From the NCBI GenBank assembly GCA_029718625.1, contig CM056391.1, positions 21,055,218 to 21,119,217 on the forward strand: a stretch of 64,000 nt of DNA, in the 5' to 3' direction. How positions within the stretch are numbered: the first letter of the stretch is position 1; each line of letters starts with the position of its first letter. Positions 39,707-51,235 of this stretch are shown in pieces. The notes below the pieces were generated by a model. It worked only from the letters and a program-made list of their open reading frames with translations. It ran no database searches and was not told the DNA's origin. Made by a program: the position numbers and the translations under genes. The DNA is from Synaphobranchus kaupii. Its lineage: Eukaryota > Chordata > Actinopteri > Anguilliformes > Synaphobranchidae.

Positions 39707-39765
39707 CCTAGCCATTGGTGCCAAACGGGAATCAAAGCCTAGATTGTAACCACTAGGCCAAAGAC
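39707..39765 (-). mobile_element. tRNA-like SINE head
   Basis: The minus strand reads TTGGCCTAGTGGTTACAATC (box-A-like), then GGCTTTGATTCCCG (box-B-like) and TTTGGCACCA. The spacing is too short for an intact tRNA gene, so it is taken as a SINE head or tRNA pseudogene. Confidence 0.45.
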
Positions 39766-39910
39766 GGTTAACAGAAATGTGCAGGCCAAATAAGACTTTT
39801 GTGTTGCGGTATCAGATTGTGTTGGCTTACTGACTTCATAATTCAAATAGTTAACAGTTAATATTGTGAAATTTCTTAGCCTTTGCAATAAAAATTACTT
39901 ATTTTATGTT

Positions 39911-40300
39911 TGCTATGTTCCTCTACTTTCCGTTTCCCCTGCTTTGTGTTTCGTTTTGGCTTTTGGGCTGCTGTGTTTTGTTTGTGTCTCCCCTATAGGT
40001 GGAGATTACGTCACAGGCCTGCTGCGGAGTTCCTGGGAGCTGCGCTGGTGTTAGGCCACACGCCGTTGCCTGGCAACCTTCTTCAAGAGATGCATGGAGA
40101 CGGGGATGCCTAGCCGCAGGATTTAAAAAGATGCCCGTAGCTGGGGACGCCAAGGACCGTCGCAGAGCTGTAGGATTGAAAAGATGCGGGACAATATATA
40201 GTTGGTCCCCACCTGAGTTCCAACTACCACCATCCTAATAACACCTTTGTTTTCCGCAATACGCTGACTACCGTCTTACACATTGTGCGCCTCAAAAAAA
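39911..40300 (+). mobile_element. Small solo LTR candidate, 390 bp
   Basis: It starts TGCTATGTTCCTC directly after ATGTT (39906-39910) and ends in an A-run directly before ATGTT (40301-40305). It has a TATA-like ATTTAAAAAG near 40120 and an AATAACA near 40238. A 5-bp flank match and promoter-like words support an LTR, but the 3' end lacks a clear CA. It interrupts a repeat containing two tRNA-like heads. Confidence 0.45.
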
Positions 40301-40308
40301 ATGTTATG

Positions 40309-40378
40309 AACAGGTAGGGATCGAACCACCAACCTACTACACGGAAGTAAAATGCCTTAATCACTAAGCTACAGGAAC
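40309..40378 (-). mobile_element. tRNA-like SINE head
   Basis: The minus strand reads TGTAGCTTAGTGATTAAGGC (box A) and GGTGGTTCGATCCC (box B), about 30 bases apart. The flanking arms do not form a clean acceptor stem, so a functional tRNA gene is unlikely. Confidence 0.55.
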
Positions 40379-41690
40379 TTTCACAGTTGGTAAAGTAGGT
40401 AGACAGCCTGTTAAGCATAGGTAGTGTACTTGGCGGATGGCATACCTGCCATTCCAACATATGTATCTGTATAGCGCCTCCGCATGGATTGATTGGGTTA
40501 AAACTGCAGGGCTGAAGTCTTGATCTAACTCTTGATCTAACTCTTGATCTAACTCTCAATCAACCCACCAAGTTCCAGAACCTTATGTTAAACAGTTTTA
40601 GAATTACTAGCATTTTTGTGATAAGCCATGCCCAATGCAAAATTAATTGGCTTCTCATTCGGCCATTTTTTAACATAGGCCTTAGAAAAATAATGCATTT
40701 ATGAAGTGATGTGGGCTGAATCCCTTAAACATGTTTCGTGTAAATTGGTCAAATCCTGTAGGAGGAGTAGCATTTTAAGTGTTTTACAAAAAATGGTAAT
40801 TAGCGGAAAATCGAAGATGGCAGACTTCATGGTTCCTTGAGGAAAATTTGTTGGGCATGAGCAGCGGGACTTGTACACCAAATTTTGTGACTCTAGATCA
40901 AACGGGGCATCAGCAGTGGGCGTGTCAGTGATTTTTAGTGAATCTTTAAATATTTTCTTACATTTGGATCTATATAGCGCCACCATGTGATAAGCCACGC
41001 CCGCTGAAAATTCATTGGCTCGTAATTTGGCCATTTCTTGACCTAAGCCTTAGAAAAGTTCAGACACCAAGTTACATGCAAATTGGTCAAATTTTGTAGG
41101 AGAAGTAGCATTTTAAGTCTTTTACAAAAAGTGCTAATTAGCGGAAAATCCAATAAAGGTGACTTTATGGTTTTTTGAGGCAAATTTTTCATCATGAGCA
41201 GAGGGACCTGTATACTACACTTTGTGACTCTAGGTCAATCGGGGCGTCGGCATTGGGCGTGTCCATCTAAAAATTTTGTCACGTGCACTACAGCTCCACC
41301 AACTGGCCTATTGCCACCAAATTTGGTGGGGGCTTGTGGGATGACAACTTCTAAGGAGGAGTAGCATTTTAACTGTTTTACAAAAAATGCTAATTAGCGG
41401 AAAATCTAATATGGCGGACTTTATGGGTCCTTGAGGCATATTTGTTTGGCATGAGCAAAGAGACCTGTATACCAAATTTTGTGACTCTAGGTGAAACGGG
41501 GCATTGGGAGTGGGTGTGTCAATGTCAAAATTTTGTCACGTGCACTACAGCGCCATCAGGTGTTCAATCTGCATCATAATATAGAGGATCCACGAGTTTG
41601 GCAATCCCAACAAGCCTGCAAAGTTTGGTGATTCTTCCATCCAATATGTAACAGCATCTTACTTTGAAATTTGCATTTGACCTTCCCAGA

Positions 41691-43249
41691 GGTCACTTAT
41701 CATTCCTCTCCATGCAGCTGGACATCATCATCAACCTCCATTAATTAGATTTTCTTGCAGCTTTTTTTAATAAAAAGAATAAAACAAAACAAAGACTAAA
41801 CAGTGGCAGTGCTGGGTTAGTGTTAATCAGTTAATGGAGCCTGCAAGGAGTGGCGTTGGCAGGAGAGAGTCCCTCAGGTGGGTGAAGACAGAAGGGGGCA
41901 ACTCAAGCAGGAGGTAAAAGTAATCTCTTTCTTTACAAAGGCTGATGATTTGTGGACCACTGCATTCTTTTAATTGAGCATTAATTCAGTTGGTAAAGGA
42001 GGTTCAAAGCACAAATGCTGGCAGTATATGCTGGCAAAGCACATGCCTTACTGGGGCCATGGCCTTAACTCCTACGCACAGATCCCCTAGTGGCTATGGC
42101 GCCGGCACCATATATCAACTCAGATATTAATTTCTCCTGCAACCAAACTATAGTGGAAAGAACAAACGCTGTTTTAACTTTATTAGTACACGGTTTGTGA
42201 CAACTCTGCTGAACACGGAGTTTCTAAGTGTCACTATTGTCCCGTAGCAAGTCCATTTAACAGGCAACCCCCCCACCTAGTCTCACCTGCAACTATACCT
42301 ATCCATGCTTGACAGTGGACAATAGCATCTAACAATGAGTTCATAAATATATTTTTTCAGCACCAGAAATTTGTATTCCGTCATAGCAACAAGATAAACC
42401 CAACAATAGCCAGATTGTATGCCAAAAAAATAGTGAAATGCCCTACTCACTCAAATGCTAAATAAACATGTGAAATTCTTGTGTAATTATACCATGTCAT
42501 TCTACTATCAATATCTTCTACTAAATATGAAATAAATATCCAATCCTATGATTGGTTTTACGCAATGAGATGTCCCTTTCAAAATTCAATGGTCATTTAT
42601 TGTCTGGTACAATCCATTTGAGAAATATACAACACTTTATAATGCTATTACACTATCTGAAACATCAACGCATAATAGCCCCACGCTCTGAAAACCTGTC
42701 TCATTCATTACAGTTAATTTTGGTTTATTATTGATGGCTCTTTTATCCAATACATTATAACCTTATCAATGGTGTTTGCAATGTCTTATTGGATGCTTTG
42801 AGCAATAAATTACATTTATTACATGTCCGGGCGTAACAGAGACATAATAGTTGTTTCCTGTTATTTTCGCAAGTTTTTACTAAATTACTAACTTATGTAT
42901 GTATATCACATAAATATATGGCAATAATATGGTCAGTATGGCAAGAAAAAATTCTCGCCTGCTTACATGGATTTTGGGAGTGATTGATTGATTCTGTCAG
43001 AGATATGTACGTAAGTATTACTGCTTGTGATATTTCAAATATGTACACACATTTTTCCACTCCGCCACAGTTTTGTGACATATGTTCGATATTATTATTT
43101 TCACATTTTGAGTGCATTTCACATACTGTAGTGTAAGCGTTCATAGGTGGCTCAGTTATGCTTTATGCTTGATTTACCCTTAAGCTAGAACATTTGCCAG
43201 TATTTTCCTGATGGTGGAATCTTATTTTATTGCAATCTTATTGTACATA
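41691..43249. other. Non-coding, no gene recognised
   Basis: AT-rich; no repeat or exon recognised. Confidence 0.5.
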
Positions 43250-43253
43250 ATAT

Positions 43254-45094
43254 GAAGAGCTCAGGCACAAAAGCCGCTAAACGCCACTTCCATGAAAAAT
43301 GAGATAACAATATCACGTGAAAGCTCTCAATGCCTAGTATACGATAATCAAATACTTTTTGCTTCAAAAACCACTAAATGCCACATGTAAGCTATCCCAA
43401 AACACGGTTTGTTGGCAGAAACCTCTAAACGCCATTTGCATTCTTCCGCTAAAGCCGCTAAGTTCACACCGCCAATCAGAAGACGCGCATCAGATAACGT
43501 GAAGTTAGGGAGGGCAAACCGGAGCTTTAGAACGTAGACAGCAGTGAATTCACGTGAGCTTGACAATACATTTCTGACAGAAAACGTAGTTTATTGACTT
43601 TTTACTTCACTGCTGTGGTGATAAAACTTACAAGAAGTAAATGGTAGTTTATTGTTAGCCTTTATTGTTCGCCATATGAGGCTAGAATGGTGAAGCTAAC
43701 AGAAACCAATAGCACTAATCCATAAAATTTTTTCGAAATTAGCAACGCGTAATATTGTAGGCTACGTTTCATGCTGCGTTTGATATGCTAAGGCTATTTA
43801 TTACGAAGAACTCTCCAATCGATTAATAATCCAGTGTGAAAGCCCTATATTTCATTTGATTAGCTTTTCATATTTGTCAATGTCGTTTTAAAAGCAACAT
43901 TTTGAACACCCTGTTACTACGTTTATATTGTTAATTGAAACGAGCTGAATACGTTTAAGAAGGTTAATTAAAAAGGCTATTTTCCATATGTCTTGTCTGT
44001 TGAATTAACCTCAGTCAACTCTAATGTTGGCATGAAGCCCCCTCATGAGGATTTTAACAAAAGTGGAAAGCATTGTGAGAATGAAAGAACGAATACAGGT
44101 AGACTTTTATTTTATCGGTGGCTATAGGCCTACTGGCTAGGAAGGTGATACATTTTTCAATCGTTTTTTAAAACAATCTACAACATATTTCAACATTTTA
44201 TAATGAATACGTAAGGTTAAATGGTCCTAATAATCATACTTCTGAAAGGGGAATAATTTAACACTGATTTAAGTAATTTTATGACAAAGTAACACAAATA
44301 TAACAGGTAAAATAACGCATTTTACCTTAATTGTAAAGTAATATAGTAATATAACCCTTAGCCTCTGTGTTGATAATGCGTTTTTTTTTCTTGAAGTCAA
44401 AAATATGGTACAAACTAGTAAAGTGTCATTAACCCTTACATGCCAAACTTGGCCTCCGTGGTCATGCACGACTCAAAATTGGCCTAAGAGTGTGCCGAAT
44501 TCTCTTTCCTACAAAATGAATCTGTAGTCGCATGTATTTTGCATGCGCTGTGGCGCAAATAAGCCAGTTTAAGCAAATTTTGCCATTTGCATCAGCCATA
44601 CAAAGTCAAATTTTCAACATAATCCAGGCACATAAGGGTTAATGAGTCTGGAGAGTTAATGAGATTTGGACACTTTTGGGGGCGAGGGGTCATGGACTGT
44701 CATCTGTCGAACTTTGGTACATTCATGGATATTTCCTTGTTTCATCCATTTTATATTCTGCTTTCACCGTTTATGATGTTTCCAGTTGCGTGTTCATGAT
44801 TTTGCAACAGTTTCCTATGGCTTGTCCAAACAGGTGGACTTAGAGGTTTCTGCAAAAAAAGCACAGATGGACTTAGCGGGTTTTGCAGCAAAAGGCAGTC
44901 AAATTTGTTAAAAAAAGAATGAATTGAATAAAGTTACATTTTTGGAAAATATGACATTTTATTCAGTGATGAATAACCTTTTCATTGCAATTAAAGTGAA
45001 ATTAGTGAACCTGAACATAGAAGCCTAATAAAAATCACTAATTTAAAACAAAAGATGTCAGGGGGACTTAGAGGCTTTTGCGTCTGAACTCTTC
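43254..45094. mobile_element. TIR DNA transposon, about 1.84 kb, non-autonomous
   Basis: The left end GAAGAGCTCAGGCACAAAAG matches the reverse complement of the right end (GAAGAGTTCAGACGCAAAAG). Both are flanked by ATAT (43250-43253, 45095-45098). Near both ends, variants of a CAAAAGCCGCTAAACGCC motif recur: on the left at about 43267, 43365, 43417 and 43448, and on the right, inverted, at about 44840, 44872 and 45066. Such subterminal repeats are typical transposase-binding arrays. No transposase frame is seen. The superfamily is not recognised. Confidence 0.6.
44429..44642. mobile_element. Nested TTAA MITE, 214 bp
   Basis: TTAACCCTTACATGCC at the left and GGCACATAAGGGTTAA at the right form a 16-bp terminal inverted repeat with two mismatches. 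TTAA at both ends fits a piggyBac-type target. It lies wholly inside the 43254-45094 element and is therefore the younger insertion. Confidence 0.7.
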
Positions 45095-45654
45095 ATATAC
45101 ACTATGTCATATTAATATGTCCCTGGGCAATACTTGTGATTTAGCGCATGGAAAATACTCGTTCAAATGTACTGTGCATATGTACTAGATGAATGTAAAA
45201 TTTTCCATGAATGTGTATATGCTTTATAATGGACAAATACCGATGAAAAGATAGTAATTCCCACATTATGCAAAATTGAGTTTTATGAGCGAAAACGAAC
45301 GGTTACGGCGTAACCATGTTCTATGACTTCCGGATGACCATTACGGTCATCAATATGGATGGCCTTCTTGGGCCAGATGGATCGAGACTTTTATATCAGA
45401 ATTGTCATGGTACATGACCCCCATGTAGTGACGTAATTCCTCCCATAAATGGGGGAGCATCACTGCGGAAGTCCTCTGAACAATTTTCTCACCCTTAAAA
45501 GTTCCCGAGTGACCATGATCCCGAATGCTCATCCGGAATGGTTACAGTTGTAACAGTTAGCTTTTTTTTTGTTCCTCCGACCATTAGGGTCATCAATATG
45601 GATGACTTATACCCAAAGTGTCAGGAGGGACTATCATCCTTACGTGGATGCCAA

Positions 45655-46240
45655 GGCTGCAGGTAAGACGGTTGCACCGACTGTTGAGCCTGGCGCCACA
45701 TTTACGTGATAAAACCTCATGTCCATGTCACTGCTTCAAAATTTCTTTAAAAGATGCACCTTCCAGGGCTGCCCATGTGGCAGCTGATGGATCAGCTCTG
45801 GATATCAATAGGCGAGGGTTTAGTGCTAGCCTCATAGGCTGTGGCTATTGCCTTCATTGGGAGAGGCCTAGAGCGCTGTCCCTCTAGTCTTGCCGTAGCA
45901 GACAATGAGTTGCCCTGTACGTCTGAAGGAAGCGGTAGCTTCGATGTAGCGTCACAGTGCACACACTGGACATATCAGGTGTGCATCCCGCAGGTCCTCG
46001 CCTGGCGTGGGGCGAAGCGCCGCGAGCTCAATCGGCTGGTTGATGTGAAATGCCTAAACTATTTTGGCCAGGAACGATGGATTAGGCCGCAACGTGACTC
46101 CTGAGTTAGCCGGTCTCCACCTTAGACACTCTGTGATGATGTTGAGAGCGCAGAGCTCAACAAACGCGTCTTGCTGATGCCATCGCTAGCAGAAATGCCA
46201 TTTTAAAAGAAAGCCACTTAAGGCTGATTGTCTCGAGAGG
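45655..46240 (-). pseudogene. DIRS tyrosine recombinase (YR) pseudogene
   Basis: Minus-strand reading in mixed frames shows LKWLSFKMAFLLAMASARRV, the start of the catalytic domain with the first arginine. It is followed by NPSFLAKIV, CPVCALRYIEATASFRR, and finally FYHVNVAPGSTVGATVLP, which carries the catalytic-tyrosine region near the end. The order matches the YR of DIRS elements, which inserts a DNA circle by site-specific recombination without a target duplication. There is a frameshift right after SARRVC, several stops, and the HxxR region is not recognisable. No intact enzyme can be made. It lies downstream of the RNase H part, as expected. Confidence 0.7.
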
Positions 46241-46519
46241 CTCATAGGGCTGAACCGTGAGCGCTCTCAGCACCAAGGGGAGATACCCGGAGGGAGCTAC
46301 CAGTGACCTCGCAGGTGAAAATTGTAAAAAGGGAGAACAGGAAGTTTGCTCAAAGTTTTATAGAACCGAGGACTCAGTCCTGATTGGTCAAGGATCACAT
46401 GACTCACATGCCAGTATATGTAGTCTTTTGGAAATGTGGTCCAGGGTCACATGAATGAGAGTTTATTCCCAATGGACATGCACTACAGTAGCGTCCGCTG
46501 GACGGGGGAGCCGCACTCC

Positions 46520-47608
46520 ATTATCGACGGGTCGGGCTCCTCAGTGGCCATAGCCAGAGACTCATCATGTTTGGTCAAGGGCACCAAACAGTGCCGCTCT
46601 GTTGTGATAACAGATCCTCCCGACCTGGAATTTTCCAGGGTGGATTGTAAACAAGGCCAAGGACCGTGAAAAACCAGGGTTTCATTAGCCATCTGGGGAT
46701 ACCAGCAGGAGCTTGTGGCAGCTCGTGCTGAGCCTATGCAGAGGAAACACGTATAGTAGGCCGTCCGGCCATTTGTGCGCTAATGTGTCTATCCCCAGGG
46801 GACTCAAATACTCATTCAGGGTGAACCACTGGGGGCAATGAGTAGATTCTTGAGAGGCGAACAAGTCTGTTTGAGCAAGACCGAAGCACCGCTTCTCCTC
46901 CACCACCTCGGGGTGGAAACGCCATTCGTCGGGATGAATCCCCTGGCGAGATAGTACATCTGCTGTGCCGTTCCAAATACCTGGTAGGTGAATGGAGCGC
47001 AGGGAGGTAGGTCTGGAAAGTGCCCATGTTAGCAGGCGCTGGGTTACTTCCAATGATCGACGGGACTTTATACCGCCCTGATGATTTATGTGATATACTG
47101 CTGAGGTGTTGTCCGACCTCACTATCACATGTTTGCCCCGTAGTACGGGCAAGAAATGTCTCAGTGCTAGAAATACTGCTTGGAGTTTGAGCACGTTGAT
47201 ATTGCCCAACTGATGCACTGATGTTGGTACCATAATCCCCAAGCTGGGAGGTGCTGGCAGACCGTCGAGACGACCACGCATCATGAAGGTATAACCCCCA
47301 TCTGGACCCCTTCTTTCAGGTGGCTCACTCGTCGCCATGGGCGGAATAGCTGGCAAAATTGACCCGTTACCCTGATTCGGGTATGACGGTCCCACCTGGA
47401 GTGCAGTGACTTGGCGTTCAACCAGCGTTGAAGCGGTCTGGCTGTCAGGAGTCCGAGAGGTGCAACTGCTGAGGCGGCCGAGATTAGGCCCATAAACCTC
47501 TGAAAAGTCCTCCTTTCGAGGAACCGATTCACTCGGAACTGAGACACCGTGTTGAGCACAGTGATTATGCGACGTGCAACTGGTGGTCTTTTAGTAGGGA
47601 AAACCGAG
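46520..47608 (-). pseudogene. DIRS RT-thumb / RNase H pseudogene
   Basis: From high to low coordinates the minus strand encodes FQRFMGLISAASAVAPLGLL (RT thumb/connection), then an RNase H domain with NVLKLQAVFLALRHFLP, VIVRSDNTSAVYHINHQGG and ADVLSRQG, and then LFASQESTHCPQWF. A final PPWKIP..DLLSQ..GT.W motif follows in another frame with an internal stop near 46560. The RNase H acidic positions (E replaced by K in NVLKLQ, D in RSDNT, D in ADVLSR) are partly kept. The RT palm with its YxDD box is missing: upstream of about 47608 the sequence changes to tandem repeats. The open part (46685-47395, 236 codons) is the longest coding relic in the window. Confidence 0.8.
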
Positions 47609-48140
47609 GCAGCTAGTGTAGTGAAGCATGCGTGCTCTGCCTTACAAACCAATCGATATAGCCCCGCACTAACCGATTGGCCAGAGCTGCAACTCGCCGC
47701 TTGTACGGCAGATCTCACTGGGGTATACTTTCCACGCCCAGGTTCGATCAATAGAATCTCGTGTCTTAGTACAATAAAGAGCATCTGCAGACAATAAAAT
47801 GTGGCAGTGGCCTTCAGCAAGGGAAGTCGAGGCAGATAGTGTATTGAAGCACACGCACTCTGCCTTATAAACCAATCTATATAGCACCGCACTAGCCGAT
47901 TGGGAAGCCTTGCTGATGTGCTCGCCGCAGTCAGTAAAGGCGTAGAATCAATCACCAGAGCTATAGCTCATGATCAACAAAATCTCATGTGTTAGCAAAA
48001 AAAAAAAAAGAGCAGCCGTGGACGATAGAACGTGGCGGTGGTCTTTAGTAGGGGATGTCCAGGCAGATAGTGTAACGAAGCACGCACACTCTGCGTGACT
48101 TGCTTGGCTAGAGTGAACCCAGTAAATGCGGTAGCGCACG
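47600..48140 (-). repeat. Three diverged tandem units of about 225-230 bp in the DIRS element
   Basis: GGCAGCTAGTGTAGTGAAGC (47608), GGCAGATAGTGTATTGAAGC (47830) and GGCAGATAGTGTAACGAAGC (48060) start three similar units. Each has ACTCTGC-type and GTGGC..TGG.CTT.AG words. They occupy the place where the RT palm should be. Confidence 0.75.
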
Positions 48141-48492
48141 TGCCTACCTCTGCAGTATCCAAGAGCCGATATCCATGCAAGATAGCAAGGCTATCAGCGG
48201 ATGTCGCTCGTAAGTGCTTACCACCGCCTTTGTAGGACGATTAGAATCGTAAGAACGAAAAAAAAGCGTAGCCGCGACCGAAGTCACAAGGCGATATGGG
48301 ATTCACACAGGATACAGTCTCACGTCTCAATATGCATTGGCGAGGAAATTGAAGAGGACTTCCGCAGTGACGCTCCCCCATTTATGGGAGGAATTACGTC
48401 ACTACGTACGTAATTCTGGCATAAAAGTCTTGATGCATCTGGCCTCAGAAGGCCATCCATATTGATGACCCTAATGGTCGGAGGAACAAAAT

Positions 48493-49289
48493 AGAACAGT
48501 TGATGTTCAGTTAAATATATGATAATTATAGAATTTGCAGCAGTGCACAATTTTGCCATTTTGGATACATTTGGACGCACTAAGGGACAAAAGGGTACAC
48601 TGCTTATATTTTGCATCATAGATCTTTAGGAGTTCTGCATATCACCCTCAGATTTGCACACTTGAGTTTATGAAATGTATAGTTTGCACCTGTTTCACAT
48701 ATGTAGCTCTCAGTATTTCATTGCAAACTTTTTTTCATTGCAAAAGTTTCTTTGCACTTGTGGCACTTTATTTTGACCTAAATTATGGAAATACCAGGTT
48801 TCTGTGATGCTCACACCTGGAAATATATAAATAGGTAAGAATTGACCAAATTTGGCATCTGCGTGAAGGGGTTAATGCTTTGAGAGCTGACAGCTGTATG
48901 ACTTATCCTGGTCTCAGAGGTGACAGCAAGGCACTGTCTGTTACATATTCGCAATAGTGCAGAGACAATGGAACAAAAAAAGAAAGATAAATCTCACTGA
49001 TATTCTGGACCCTTCAGCCCTGCTCACCTTCAGCAGACTCCACACTCAATCATTTTGCAATGCCCCTACAGTGAAGGTGAACAGAAAGCATCAAAACAAA
49101 GAAAAAATTATTATAAGCATAAATATGAAGTTATACTATGTTCCAGGATATAGTACATAAGACTGTAATATACACAAAAACTATTGAGATATGTTAAAAT
49201 GGAAAGGCCATCTGTGGCCTCCTGACAGAGGCAACCAATGTCTTGGTACTTGCATTATGCTTTATTGATCTTAACAAGAACTCCTAGAC
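48493..49289. other. Non-coding, no gene recognised
   Basis: AT-rich; no repeat recognised. Confidence 0.5.
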
Positions 49290-49640
49290 CACTGGCAGGA
49301 AAACACCTCAAACTTCAATGATCTACAATCATACTTGATGGCATGTCATGTTTTTCCTTGTATGCATCCCTCTTTTGACAGCAAACATGCCAACAATGTA
49401 CATGGCCAAAAATTTCAAGCTTGGTCTCATCTGTTCATGTCACCTGGTTCTAGTCATAATTCCAATGACGTTTGGCAAAGTTTAGATGTTTAAATTTGTT
49501 GGCTGCATTCAGTAAGGGCTTTATTCATTCAACCCTTCAAAGGGCCTCTTGGTATGGAGGTTTGTGGTACATTTAACCATGTATGCATTTTTCTACTCAT
49601 TACCTGATTTTGTGTAGGTTCTTTGGCTTTCCCCATGAAG
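49290..49640 (-). pseudogene. Tc1/mariner transposase fragment
   Basis: The minus strand in broken frames shows a start-like WGKPKNLHK, then NAANKFKHLNFAKRHWNYD (the linker before the catalytic domain), TDETKLEIFGH (the motif around the second catalytic aspartate) and RDAYKEKHDMPS. These are in the order of Tc1-like transposases. The N-terminal helix-turn-helix part is deleted between the start and the linker, and in-frame stops occur before TDETK. The C-terminal DDE part is lost. A dead cut-and-paste transposase. Confidence 0.65.
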
Positions 49641-50165
49641 AAGGCGGTTTGTACATCTGTGCTATCTTATTATACCCTAGTGAAATAGGAAGTAGTGGAA
49701 GGCACCATACTTGAGATTGACTTAAATTTCCCATATGTTTGATCATACAATATAGGTCATTATCTGTGTTGTTTAATTTATTCAGCCTCTTTTCCTCATT
49801 TTCATCAAGGGTGCCAATAATCCCGGACATTACTGTGTAACTTTCACTTACCTCAGTCTCTAAAATTAGATGTTTCATCACAGATTTTTTAATATTTAGG
49901 GATAGGGTAGTAAATTGGGAGACAATCAAGAGGTACGTGACTGTCCAAATTTTTCTATTACAATAGATTAGTGTTTGTTGAAACTTTTGGGGTAAATTTG
50001 ACCCCAAAAGTTGAAACAATTTAACCCCAAACATAAAAGACATCATGGAATGTCAATATAGAGTTAACAGGTAATATTAATACTACTTGTAATAGAAATC
50101 CACATATATTGTAATCAAATAGTATTGTTAAAAAACACCATACTGCCTAACAGTGGCTATAGCAA
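49641..50165. other. Non-coding, with a short palindrome
   Basis: A 148-codon minus-strand frame reaches into the Tc1 relic from here, but its upstream part has no family motif. A perfect 12-bp inverted repeat, AACTTTTGGGGT / ACCCCAAAAGTT, lies at 49982-50012 with a 7-nt loop. Confidence 0.5.
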
Positions 50166-50769
50166 GTGAGAAATCACTCAGTAGTGACCCAATTAAATAC
50201 CTTGTCAACTTGTTGGGTAGCCAGGTGTGCATTTCACCTCCTTAGCAGTGAATTGATCAAATGGTTTGTCAATTGCTTTCCCTTCCTTTTTGCACCCAAA
50301 GGCATAACTGTGATTTGCCATGGTTTTGTTACTCTTTCACCAAAACAATTTTCTCAAATGTGTTGCCTCCATTCGTAAAGTAGAGTGCTGGGAGGGCGGG
50401 TTGCAGTCTGAATTATTTCCTCAATCTCATTGTATGCTCATTGTGGCTCCACTGCTCGATCTTATCTTGATGTGTGCCTCTAGTCTGTCTGTGAAAGCTG
50501 CACAAAAGGTGAAGTCCTCCAGAGCAATGTCTCTGCAGCTCAACTGGTGGACTGCACAGTGAAAAAAGATGCTTGGACTGAACACTGTCTGCTAGTGTGT
50601 GCTGTCTGTAAAAAGAAACAACTGGGGATGAAAGATAATTTCATACTATGCATCTCAGCATGCAATTCTGATCCAGTGCGTTAAATTCCAGCACCTGCAG
50701 TCACACAGATAGACAATCTCTCCAATCAGAGACGAGATGGCCGGTACTTACCCTTTCTGGTTCATGTGA
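50166..50769. other. Non-coding, no gene recognised
   Basis: Nothing recognised. Confidence 0.45.
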
Positions 50770-51110
50770 AATGCAGATTTGTTTCTGTTATTGCTGTTGT
50801 GTTTTCACATTTGCTGATTGTGTTTGGACAAATGTTGTTTTGTTTTACTTTTTGCTGTTGGGATTTCTAAGTTGTGAGTGTGTTTCATGAAATATTGTTG
50901 TGTTTCCTTTGCTGTTAATGACTTTTGTGACATTGCTTTTTATTATTTTGTGTTGTGAAATGTGTTTCTAAGAGGTTGTGTTGAGTTATATTGCGGTTTG
51001 AGGTTTGTTTGTTTTTTTGTGAAATGTTGTTGTGTTTCTAAGTTGTGTTTTTGATTTGTTAATGCGTTTTATGAATTGCTTTTGTGTTTTTTGATTAGTT
51101 AATATATCTT
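50770..51110 (+). repeat. Degenerate GT/T-rich tandem repeat
   Basis: Loose repeats of TTGTGTTTCTAAGTTGTG, TTTTGTGTTTT and GAAATGTTGTTGTGTTTC words with strong T+G strand bias. Confidence 0.6.
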
Positions 51111-51134
51111 GCCTTTCAGGGCCATCGTATCATA

Positions 51135-51235
51135 CAGTACTGTAGCCCTATACTCTGTGATACTGTTTTGATGCTCAGACTTGTAGTCCGACACTCTGTG
51201 GTACTGTGTTGATGCTCAGACCTGTATATGTCAGT
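51135..51235 (+). repeat. Two tandem copies of a unit of about 45 bp
   Basis: ACTCTGTGATACTGTTTTGA followed by TGCTCAGAC repeats as ACTCTGTGGTACTGTGTTGA followed by TGCTCAGAC. Confidence 0.75.

Larger units (their letters stand above)
38930..41690. mobile_element. Composite, internally repeated unclassified interspersed repeat
   Basis: It starts with ATATAGCTGCAAGCAGCGAT, an entry sequence I recall from repeats in several fish. From 40620 there are three diverged tandem segments anchored on TAGCATTTTAA (40768, 41106, 41362). Each is followed by GCTAATTAGCGGAAAATC-like words, a variant of TTTGTGACTCTAGGTC, and GGGGC..TGGGCGTGTC. Two tRNA-like heads and a small LTR lie in the middle. There is no coding capacity. 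The class is not known to me, and it may be several elements fused. Confidence 0.55.
45309..48492 (-). mobile_element. DIRS-like tyrosine-recombinase retrotransposon, degraded
   Basis: Inverted terminal sequences lie at 45331-45500 and 48345-48488. They share TGACGTAATTCCTCCCATAA and CATCAATATGGATGGCCTTC in opposite orientation. A third copy of the outer end, including GACCATTAGGGTCATCAATA, sits just inside at 45571-45606, like the internal complementary region of DIRS elements. Between them, on the minus strand and in this order, are an RT thumb-like region, RNase H and a tyrosine recombinase. This arrangement (no integrase, inverted ends, YR last) is characteristic of DIRS. Gag and the RT palm are absent. 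Confidence 0.8.

Noticed and set aside
40309..40378. Functional tRNA gene
   Set aside because: Box A and B are present, but no acceptor stem forms, and the surroundings are a dispersed repeat.
46436..46669. Plus-strand frame over the DIRS region
   Set aside because: It is antisense to the readable RNase H C-terminal motif on the minus strand.
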